Shown here: positions 46,579 to 56,323 of the stretch, piece by piece
How positions within the stretch are numbered: the first letter of the stretch is position 1
How the letters are laid out: the number at the start of each line of letters is the position of its first letter
Origin: Dryas octopetala
Taxonomy: Eukaryota; Streptophyta; Magnoliopsida; Rosales; Rosaceae
Reading direction: 5' to 3'
Assembly (NCBI GenBank): GCA_963921425.1
Contig: OY992833.1
Location: forward strand, 2,358,501-2,422,500
Length of the DNA: 64,000 bases
Program-made: the position numbers and the translations under genes
The notes under the pieces: generated by a model
Database searches by the model: none
What the model was told of the DNA's origin: nothing
What the model saw: the letters and a program-made list of their open reading frames with translations, nothing else

Positions 46579-49500
46579 CTAAGTCCTCTTATTCTTGGAC
46601 GCGAAACGAATGATCAAGTAAAAGAAAATCCTATATAGCACAGTCCACCCCAACATTATGAACACCTTCTCCCACTTCTTGTGCTCGGACAACGACGAAG
46701 GATCACCGTAATGTATGTGAAGACCATCCAAAATATTGAAGCCAGTGATGTTGGTCCCGTCTGGTTTTTGTCCGAAAACATCTGAGGTCTGGTACTGGTT
46801 CATGATGAGCCCCTCGTACGGGTACGTCATGGTGGAGACCTTGTTCATCCACCGCCAGTATTGCGGGATGTCGACGCTGCTCAGGAAGTAGCCGCAGAAG
46901 AGGAAGAAGAGCGCGGTGAAGGCGATGACGGCGGCGTACCCCAAGATGTAGTTGGGGACGACCGAGCTCACGAAGACAACGAACGAGTTGGTGGACAAAA
47001 GTGAGACGTAGAGGACAATGAGGAAGTATATGAAGTGGCCACGGAGGCCGAGGGCGAACCAGACGATTCCGGCGTAGACGGCGGCCTGGAGGAGGAGGAA
47101 AGGGAGGTAGGTGATGAAGCCGGCGATGGTGTAGGAGGAGGCACGGTAGGCATTGTGGGCAGTCTCGCGGACGAAGATGAAGCGCTCTTGGATGAAGGCG
47201 GGAACGGCGTCGTTGGAGGAGAAGAAGAAGAGGCAGACAGTGAAGATGAAGAAGCTGAGGCGGTTGGTGATGCCTTGGGTGGTTTCGGGCGGGTTCTTGA
47301 ACATGGTGGCCATGAGGAAGCCCATGAAGGTCAGGACGACGAGGCGGGAGAGGAAGAGCTCCGGTGTGCGGCGGATGTTGATGAAGTTACGGCGCATGAG
47401 GATCCATGTCTCGGGAAAGAAGGAGTTGGAGAATTTGAGGCCGAGGTGGTGGTGGTGGTGGTGGGAGTTGGAGTTTGGACCATTGTCTGGGGTGAGATAG
47501 TCGTTTTCGTTCACTGTGTAGTCACTGCTGTGGGGTGTTGGTGTGCTTTGGAAGATCTCACTTGAGTATGTGTAGGCAGGGGACATCATCGATGTACTGC
47601 ATGCAAAACACCATTCACGTAAAATTGACATTGTTAGATCACATTAATTCATCATATCATCTCTTTAACATGTTTTAACATAAAGTTAGAGAAAAATTCT
47701 AATGGATCATAGAATCTTTTGACCATATAAAATGAGATAGTACGTTGGTCATAATAGTTGTACATAACAAGTATAAACACTTCGCGATGACGTACTAACA
47801 TCAACCATCACGTACATCATGTCTTTCAGTATTTTTTGTGACTTAATGTTGCTAAAAAAACTTCATTTTTGATCACATTAATTGATGGTATGAAGCGACA
47901 GTTGATATGACTTACATTAATTATTGTGAAAAATGAGTTATTAACACATCAAGATCATTTAAGTAGATCAATGTGATCAGAAAATATAATGCTTAATTTT
48001 AACAATTAATTATATTCTAAAGCTTACCAATTAACAAGCTAGGCAACAACATTGAAACTTCCAGAAGTACATGGTGTTTAGAATGACTTACCTCATGGGG
48101 CTCTGCAAATTCTTTTGATCTGCGCGTTGCCGAGAAGGCGTAAGCCTCTGCAGTGCTTGCCTGACTCCGCTATTGCCGGCAGTCCACGACCTCGAATTAT
48201 TATTGTTGTAAGGACTCCTCACACTGTGATCAAAATCATTCACTTGATGCGTACTCGTCTCCAAGTGAAGCCGCTTATTCCCACCACTCCTCCTCTTGTC
48301 CTCAGGCGTTTCCAGCTGATGCCGTCCACTCCGGCTCGGCCTTGGCGGAGTCGGAGTCGGCACAACACTCACAATCGACACGTCACCCTCGGCCAACCGG
48401 GAGGGCTTCATCCCAGTCCTCGCAAACTCAGCCAATGCCTCCACCCCATGCTCGGACTGGTCGTATTCTTGAATCACATCAATGAGGTACTCGATCGGAC
48501 TCTCTTCCTTGTGCACTTTTCGCCCCATTCGGCCAAGATGGAGGGCCACGTCCTTGGGGGACCCTTGGTACATGAGCTGCCCGCGAGCCAAGATGATGAG
48601 GTGGTCGAGGAGGAGTTGGATTCGGGATGAGGGTTGGTGGATGGTGAGGATCACGGTGCTTCCGGCACGTGCGATGGCGTGCACCTTTTCGATGACGCTG
48701 TGGGCGCTGGTGGAGTCCAGGCCTGAAGTGGGTTCGTCGAGGAAGAGCAGTGATGGTCCGTGAATGATGTCCACTCCGATTGAGACTCTTCGACGCTCTC
48801 CTCCGGAGACTCCTCTAGACCCCTCATCCCCTATGTAGGTGTTTCGAGCAGCCTGCAAATAAAAATAGTATGTTATATTATTGGACTATCAATTTGGTTA
48901 TTAACTAAGTGAGCTATAACATGTCTTATAAAAATGTTCTCGTGGCATTTTGATATCTATTTGCTATGATAAATTGAACTCTTGTATATAAGTGTTTCTC
49001 ATAAGAAAGTTGATATACTAAGTTGTCAAAATATTGATTTACATTATTAATCAAATAAATTGTACAAATTCTCACTTTAGACCCTTAAAACTCATTCTGC
49101 TGCAAAGCAGCACCAATATATAGACAGAGAGATGTGTATATATGAGATTAACAAGTCATTCTAGTGTGTTAAGATTTCATGGTGTTGAGATGGGTATATG
49201 CATAAAGAACAGTACGTGAATTCATCGTACTTTTGTGTGCTAAGAAAAATTCCGAGTTAATTAAAATTCTATGTCAATTTCAGCACGTATTGTAGAATAA
49301 ATCATGACTTACTGCTAATCCGAGCTGTTGAATGAGCTTCGCCACTCGCTGCTTCTTATCAGCAGTAGAAACCGGCCCCAACCTAAAATCAGCAGCAAAC
49401 ATCAAAGTCTCATAAACTGTGAGCGTTGGGAAAAGCCTATCATCCTGCATAATATACGCTGAGGTCCTCTTAATCAAGCTTGGGCTCATTTCCTTCCCAT

Positions 49501-49795
49501 CCATGGACACCCTGCCCTTAAGACTCCCACTAGCTATCCTCCCAGCCACCCCATCCAAGAAGGTAGACTTCCCTGCACCACTAGGACCCATCACCGCCGT
49601 AATGGACCCTTTCGGCGCAAACCCTGTGATCTTGTGCAACAAGTCCACTTCTTGCTTCAACCACTTCCCCTCATGCTTGGTTTTCTTTGTCACCGTGTAT
49701 GTAAGGGCGGAAAACTCAAGCCCCCCGGTGAAGTTTGCTGGCTTCCCTATGTCGATCACCGTGTCATGCCGCTGATCGTTAGCAGGATGAGCCAT
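46579..49795 (-). CDS. STR2: Half-size ABCG transporter STR2 (arbuscular mycorrhiza)
   Basis: Three exons on the minus strand, 49795-49313, 48852-48092 and 47596-46579, encode 753 aa. The start is the first ATG (MAHPANDQ); an in-frame stop lies just upstream. NBD: Walker A GPSGAGKS (70-77), signature VSGGE (176-180), Walker B LLFLDEP (196-202), H-loop His 233. A long Pro/Ser/Asn linker (~310-430) precedes the ABCG membrane domain, with about six hydrophobic helices after ILMRRNFINIRR and the conserved re-entry region (FCGYFLSSVDIPQYWRWM). The NBD-then-TMD order is that of ABCG half transporters. The N-terminus (DTVIDIGKP, GGLEFSALTYTV) and LARGQLMYQGSPKDV match STR2 rather than STR. STR2 pairs with STR in the periarbuscular membrane, where the pair is thought to export lipid to the fungus. 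No disruption is seen. The STR2-versus-STR choice is from memory of the families. Confidence 0.93.
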
Positions 49796-49962
49796 ATATG
49801 GGATGCTCAATTAATTTCTCCACAAAGTTTGTATGGCATATAGCTAAAGAATGAGCACTATTTGATGAAAGGGTCACTTTTTTGTGTTTGGGGTCTCCCA
49901 ATTTTGGGAGTGAGGGGTGAAAGGGAATTAAAAAGGGGCAAGCATTTGAAGCCAAAGGACTT

Positions 49963-50066
49963 GCACAGCTGGGGTGGCATATTAAGGAGCTGCTTCCAAA
50001 GTTACAAGAAGACTGCACAGCTGGGGTGGCATATTAAGGAGGTGCTTCCAAAGTTACAAGAAGACT
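49963..50066 (-). promoter_or_regulatory. 52-bp tandem duplication with CTTC/MYCS-like motifs upstream of STR2
   Basis: Units 49963-50014 and 50015-50066 differ at one base. They lie 168-271 bp before the STR2 ATG. On the gene's strand each carries CTTCTTGTAAC, close to the mycorrhiza-related CTTC element (CTTCTTGTTC). A further TTTCTTGTT, close to MYCS (TTTCTTGTTC), lies on the opposite strand at 50125-50133. The regulatory role is inference. Confidence 0.5.
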
Positions 50067-53000
50067 GTCTTCTTTGAAAAATCCGAAATGAAGCGGTTTC
50101 AATTGAAAAGATCAAAGAAAATGGTTTCTTGTTTTTCATCGTTTGGTTTTGACATTAGTGCCTGCAATTTAGTGCTAGGAATTGCCTGGCTTTAACCCCA
50201 TTCATATGGATAAATCAACAGTACTTTCCAAGCATGCCAATACCATTGGACCGGAAATTCTAACATAACTGCAGGTATTAGATGCCTTCAACCTTTTGAC
50301 CGTTAGATGAGATATATTTGATCTAACGGTTGAGAAAAAAAATAAAGGCTGAATCGGTAGCCCATTATGAGAGAGAAAGACGTAACTGAACAAAACAAAA
50401 GAAATCCTTCTGAGTCGCAAACAAAAAACGCAAATCTCATCTGCTTCTTTACCCTCTCTCTCCCGCACCCTTTCTCCGATCAAAACCCAGCCGTCCGGCG
50501 GCAACGTTGACAAAATCGGCCTCAAATATTCGTCTACCACTTACCATGTCGAAATCGATGAACCGATTGAACTTCGTGACGGCCATCCGCCTTCTCCGGC
50601 GGAGTTGCGACACCGACCACCCAAGACATCGTCCTCTGGACACACTGATCGTCTGGGTGTCCTCCTTTAGACCTAAAATTCAATCATGAAGGAGAATCAA
50701 AGGAGAACAGATCCAACCCCTTCGCCGGCGATCTGAGTTTTCTAGCGGCTTCGAGGTCTCTCTCGGGGATCAGGTATCAGGTCATGGTCGCTACCGGATC
50801 ATTACAGAGGTATAATTGCGTCCTCATAGAGAGATTGTGAATCTTGTCAATTACCTTGCAATGGCTTTCTGAAATTTGTGTATTTAAATTCTCTTACTTG
50901 TATGGATTTCAGAGGAATTGGTTTTTCTTGCTATGCCAGAAAATGTAATTGGTGTTTTCCCCGATTTGGGTTTTCACATATAGCAGCACAGAGGCCAGGA
51001 GGAAGATCTGTTGGTATGTTTTTTTCTATCCTTAAACTGGATACATGTTGGTATGTATGGGTACAGTTTTGTATGCTGCCTTGATGCAGGAATTTATGAT
51101 ATGTGCAACTATGTGTACCTGCATTACCTGTACTGTTACGTTCTCTGAATCTAATGTTATCAGGGAGAGATAAAAATTGTCTGAAGTTTTAGTTTTGTGT
51201 ATGTTTGTTCTGGAGTTAAAGGCTAATCCCGCATCTTATTTTTCCTATTATTTGTGTAGATAGCATATTTCCTATGGCCATGTGCTTGGTCTTCTCTAAT
51301 CTGCTGATGTTGATGCTTTTTTCCATTGTTATTGAAAGACCAATTTTATATTTTAGTTCAAGGTTTTAATAGAAGAAAATGGTAGATTGGATCAGTGCCT
51401 GTAATCAACTAATTCTTAGTAGGGCATTACAATTTCTGGCTTACTTTATTGGCTCCATTTCTGATTGGTTATTTCTTAAATAATAAATTTGTATTAAAGA
51501 TTTCTTTCCCATCTAAGCATTGTATTATTTTACAATGCTTAGATACGTCCTTTCGGGTCCTGTACTCGGGTATTGTAGATCACTGCAAGTAGTGAAAACT
51601 ACATGCTATAGGACCTTACATATAATTGCTTAAATGGTTTTTGTACCTTTGTGCTTGATACAAAAACATGCCACTGGACCTCTTCTTTTATTCTGTGATA
51701 GCATGACATGTTATCGACCTGTTTGAATTGCATACGTGGTTCATTTTTAATTCATATTTTGAAGCATTATGTATAGCATCATCTATTAACTCATCAAAAT
51801 ATGTTCAGATATTCAATGTGGGATTGTTTCAAACTGCAACTGAGCATAAGGAACAGATTCATGGTAATTCATTTATTTTAATCTCTGAGAGTTCAACAAT
51901 TGACCTCCACACCTCTAGGTTTCATGAAATGCAGAGCTCCTGTCTTAATGCTCCCTTTATGTTTGTCAGCTCATGTTTCTTTACAAGATTTAACATTTTT
52001 TTTTTTTTGAAGTAAATGATTATATGTGATACTGAATTTATTCTTATGAGATTGTTACAAGAATGCTGCAAAAACATTCTATGATGAATTGTGATGGAGA
52101 TATGGTATCAGCTGCACTGGTCAAATTCATGACTAAAAATTGGAGTAGAGAGGTAGAGAAGAGAAAACGAAAGCCCTTCATCTGAGTTTTTGCTAAGAAA
52201 TGGGAAGGTCACTAGTAATTCAGACTTTTTGCATGGACTTGGCAGCCGCTTTTGACTTTAACAACTAGAGACTAAATCTATTCCATGGTTAAAAATTTTG
52301 GGCATGGGTGTTCAGACAATATATGAGCATGAAATTCTTCCAGGGCACAATATATTCAAGTCTCCCACTTTAGCAAGTATATGCATGCTTACCACTTTTC
52401 TTTAGCAAGTATTTAGCATGCTTACCACTTTTCTTTTCTCTGTTTTTCAGAATTATTGACCAGCATGACAAACTGAGGAAAAGAAGCACAGAAGCTTATA
52501 CCACTGAGATAAGTACTACTCTTTTATCCTTCTGTCTGGTATAACCTAAGTATCATATAGCAGATAACACTGAGAAGTTAAATCACACATTAATATTCCG
52601 ATTTCTTTAGTAAATGTCACACAGTACTTTCTTACTTGTTTTGTTGCCATTTTCAGCAGTTATAATTAGCAGTTATAATTGAATAATCATGTATCTTGTG
52701 CTATCTTATGTATTTCTTTGCTATCTCATGAAGTTTTTGAATTGGGATCTAAAAGGCTCTATTATTGAAAACAAATTAATGAATGCAGATTGGGTTGGTA
52801 GTTCCGTTCGCTCAATGTATATCTTCATGTTAAAATTGTGTGAAGAAGCAACCTTGCCAGTGCGACATGCAATCAATTTATATTTTAAAACTCTTTGGTT
52901 TCTACTGGGGTTGAGAGGCATGCTTTGTTTAGAGGCATTGGCCAGTGTTAAGTACCACACTAAAAAAAAACCTTTAAAAGCACCTTTTTTTCAGCCTTGA

Positions 53001-54185
53001 TTTTCCCCACTTCTGATGAAGTATCTAGGCATCATTTTTTTTTTTATTTTTTTTATTTTTTTTTTCAATTTATGGCTTTTTCCCTTGCTGAGCCTCTTAT
53101 TAAGGCAGTTCAATTTTTCTCTTTCAGGGTGAGAACTGATGGCCACGACTCATGTGCATTGGGATGTCGATGCTGCAGCAGTTCCATGTGGTTTTGGGCG
53201 TGCCATTGGTAACTTCGTCAGGTTGCCTCTGTTATGCTGATTTGTACTGTATGATAGAAATTGAATTTGTGTTGCGATCAATCATAGAAAAGGCTTTGTA
53301 AGAAAACAGAGTGATAAACAAGAAAGAAAAATGAAAGATGTAAACAATGGCCTTCTTGGGTGACCTTCTTGGGTGACATAAACAGGCTGCATTACCTATA
53401 TTTGCTGTTTAGCTTGGCATGAAAATCATATGTGGCTTCATTTGTTTTTGCTTTTCGAACTTGCTGAGAGTTATATACTTGGCCTAATGTGGCTGAGGGA
53501 AGAGTTTTCTATATCATTGCTTGAAAAAAGGCTACTCTCTTGTTGGGTGGACCATGATGCCTTTTCATCAATGTGCACCACTTCTAAGTACTTCCATTTG
53601 AAAGAAGCTGAAATTTGTTGGGTGGCATCAAAATCAGGTCATATTATTCATGACCAAACCGTACATTGAGCATATATATTTGTGAGGGTTATAAACTCAG
53701 ATCCTAGAAAACAAATGATCCACACCACAAGTTGTGGGACTGATTGAGTATTACCTCAAGTGGTGGGTCATTCACATGAGGGGTATGTTTCCCCATACAT
53801 GTCCATGCATTCTCTTGTATGCAACTGTCCTGGATTCTAGTGCTTTGTATTTTCTAACCCTTTGTCTCACAGATGACTCATGTTATCACAAATATAAGGT
53901 GAAGATTTGCAACATTATTTTAATGCTCCTGATTTTGCATTCAAGTTGCTCAAAAGGTTTGATCAAGATTTAATGATCCTAGTTGTTTATATCTAGATAT
54001 TGCAGACTTAGTTCTAAAAATAAATATGTATGGGTTACAGATCAATGGAAATCTGCACTGAAATTTCAGTTCTTATATTCTTCTTCATGTTAATCAAATT
54101 ATAGCTAGAATACTTCCACTTTGCAAAAGTTTTCCTTTTGTTGCACATTGTATTTCAATATATTAATATTACCATTGGCTTCCAG

Positions 54186-54439
54186 CGAGTGGGCCTGGGA
54201 GGTGCAAGGTAAACAATGGAGGTGGTTGGCATGAAGCTCAAGATGGACATGCATATTTTGCTTGTACGGTAAGTGATCTTTATGTGTTCCCTTTTTTAAA
54301 AAAAAAAAAAAAAACAAAACATTCTGCTCTTGGAAAATATATTTATTTTAAACCTATTATTTCTCTAAACATGATGATGGAGAGGTCAAATACAAGTGTC
54401 CTGCTGGGTTTAAAGGTGATGGTGTCAAAAGTTGTGAAG
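54186..54439 (+). pseudogene. Vacuolar-sorting-receptor-like EGF exons, degenerate
   Basis: Exon 54186-54268 encodes SGPGRCKVNNGGGWHEAQ then DGHAYFACT. Segment 54373-54439 encodes DDGEVKYKCPAGFKGDG then VKSCE. Together they match the EGF-like part of plant vacuolar sorting receptors (C-x-INNGGCWHE ... C.C.PGFKGDGVK.CED), type I membrane cargo receptors for vacuolar proteins. The conserved Cys of NGGCW is Gly, another Cys is Tyr (KYKC), and the second exon has no AG acceptor directly upstream. No PA domain or transmembrane helix is present nearby. It is read as a decayed VSR-derived fragment. Confidence 0.7.
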
Positions 54440-54544
54440 GTAAGAGAAATTAACGTCTTGGTATTTTTTGTTGTTGTTTTTCAATTTCACTGTAATAGGA
54501 AATAAATCTAGTAATGCATTGATGTCTAAATAGCTCAAGTTCAG

Positions 54545-54969
54545 AAATTAAAGTCATGTTTTTGTACTGTGACAACAATGGTTCGATGCAATATATTGCC
54601 AATTTTGAAGGTAATCAACGCCCAGCCTGGGGATGCAAAGGGACTAATGTAAGTGAACGTTTTTGTTAAGTTTGGCCGACCATTTGTGCAACCAAAACAT
54701 TGAAATGTCATAATGCATGTGTTTTGTATTAGGGTAAGGCTGACTGCCATGGCTGGATATGGGTAGATGAGTACAAGAACTGTGGATTCACCAATGTTTC
54801 GGCATCACAACCACCCAAAGATACCGGAGTGTCAAATGTCGCGGATTCATCACAAGGGTCAGCTGCCCCTGATTTATCTCAACAGTCCAGACCCCTGGAT
54901 TTGGTGGATGAAGAACCTGGGAACGACTATCATTCAGAGTCATCGCCAGACTGCACCCCTGCCAATTAG
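54545..54969 (+). CDS. Unrecognised Cys/Trp-rich two-exon ORF
   Basis: Exon 54545-54648 (acceptor TTCAG, donor GTAAGTG) and exon 54733-54969 (acceptor TATTAG, stop TAG) join in phase. From the internal ATG at 54556 they give 109 aa. The first half has FLYCDNNGSMQYIANFEG, then RPAWGCKGTNGKADCHGWIW and VDEYKNCGF, with four or five Cys that could bind metal or form disulfides. The second half is Ser/Pro/Asp-rich and disordered. The preceding VSR-like exon ends in the right phase (G|AA) to continue into it. I do not recognise the family and assign no function. It could be a real 3' end of a chimeric transcript or a chance frame. Confidence 0.35.
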
Positions 54970-55670
54970 CGTCCATGGTGGCCATCTGACTCATCGTGGT
55001 CACCTGATCCTGATGAAATTTACTCCCCGTATTAACAAATGTAATTATAATGTGCAAAACTGGTTGTGACGTCACTAAACTTGGCAGGCTACAATCAGGA
55101 AGATTGCTGTTACTCTTGATTAATTTTGCAGTTTTCATGTTGTGAGAATTGCTTCTTGGGTATCTGCTTGGTTATTGTTGTACTAAGACTCAATCTAAGT
55201 ACTATGGATGAAGTGTATACTTGGCCATTTTATTTTATGCATTTTGTTCGTTCTGTTGTTTATGGATGTGAGTAATGTGACTGTGTATATATGAATACGT
55301 GGCTGCATTGTTTGGTAAATAAATGACGTATCGGTGTGCATCCTGAAAATTATGACAATTAAGTTATTGAGACGTTAATAAGTTCATGTTCGTTAGTAAA
55401 TATTCAGGCACTCCAATTTAAACTAGCAGAGGATAATTGGGTATGTTAGACTAGACAAATACATTCATTTAAGAAGAGATGCTGAAAAACATAATGTCAT
55501 GGGCAGGGGCTTGCCTCTGCAATAATATGCCTTATAGGAACCCTAGTTGTGCACGAGGATGCAGTAGACCTATCATTCAATCCCATGCAGAGTTCCATGT
55601 GTCCAAGAAGGAGGCAGATTCTTCAACAGATGCTGCCTCTGGCGCGTTTCCAGACTAGTCAAACTGTGTA
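54970..55670. other. 3' flank, no gene seen
   Basis: AT-rich sequence with no supported exon. It may contain the 3' UTR of the preceding locus. Confidence 0.4.
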
Positions 55671-55673
55671 ATT

Positions 55674-55792
55674 TTTGATTGCATGTCAAAACCTGATTGT
55701 CAAACAGGAGCTCGTATTTAGCACTCTGAGAATGCAATTGCGCTTTCGTGTATACACAGTTGCAGTGCGAAACCTTTTTTTGGCCCAGTGAT
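55674..55792 (+). repeat. Direct duplicate of the satellite's left flank
   Basis: About 118 bp match 56207-56320 almost throughout (GATTGCATGTCAAAACCTG, GATTGTCAAACAGGAGCT, ACACAGTTGCAGTGCGAAAC, TTTTTGGCCCAGTGAT). The distal copy leads straight into the 223-bp array; this one does not. Confidence 0.9.
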
Positions 55793-56206
55793 ATTCAGCA
55801 ACATGTAAATGCTTGATTCTAACATTGCTTGTTTATTAAGTCAAAACTATTACAAGGGGATCAATTAAATTTATAGTCTTTATGAAACTAGACAAACTCA
55901 CATCTCCACGAAAAAGTTAAGTACATGTAGGGAATCAAATTGTAAGAGAAATGAGCTAAAAGGCTTCCGCCAAAATATATTAGTAGGAACCACAGTTACT
56001 GTCTAAATGTATAAATATGAGTGGTTTGGGTTTTGGTTAAATTAGAAACTTAAACTTAAACCCTATATTATATATCCTAAATCCTATTGTGTTTTTTTAA
56101 AATTTTAAATCCTATAACTTACCCAATACCCTATACCCAATACCCTATATTTCATAGTTGGTAATTTGGTATATAACTATAGAAGCAATTTTGTTCAGAA
56201 TTTTGG
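55793..56206. other. Spacer between the two flank copies
   Basis: No gene. Includes TACCCTATACCC-type phrases (56115-56150) and AT-rich sequence. Confidence 0.5.
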
Positions 56207-56323
56207 ATTGCATGTCAAAACCTGATTGTCAAACAGGAGCTTGTATTTAGTAGTCTGCGAATGCAATTGCCCTTTCGTCTATACACAGTTGCAGTGCGAA
56301 ACGATTTTTGGCCCAGTGATGAA

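Larger units (their letters stand above)
50440..54969 (+). other. Putative multi-exon plus-strand locus of uncertain coding status
   Basis: GC-rich 5'-UTR-like sequence at 50450-50809 ends before GTATAATT. Candidate exons with good borders follow: 50913-51013 (TTTCAG / GTATGT), 52451-52512 (TTTTCAG / GTACTA) and 53128-53221 (TTTCAG / GTTGCC). The 53128 exon can encode MATTHVHWDVDAAAVPCGFG from an internal ATG. The exons do not form one long frame, so this may be a non-coding RNA, a decayed gene, or two loci. The 3' part is described separately (54186-54969). The start lies about 650 bp from the STR2 ATG, so the two may share a divergent promoter region. Confidence 0.4.

Noticed and set aside
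47035..47565. Glu/Gly-rich plus-strand ORF (176 aa)
   Set aside because: It is antisense to the STR2 membrane-domain exon.
50449..50689. Small ORFs on both strands at the GC-rich block upstream of STR2
   Set aside because: Competing frames on both strands, no domain; more likely UTR.
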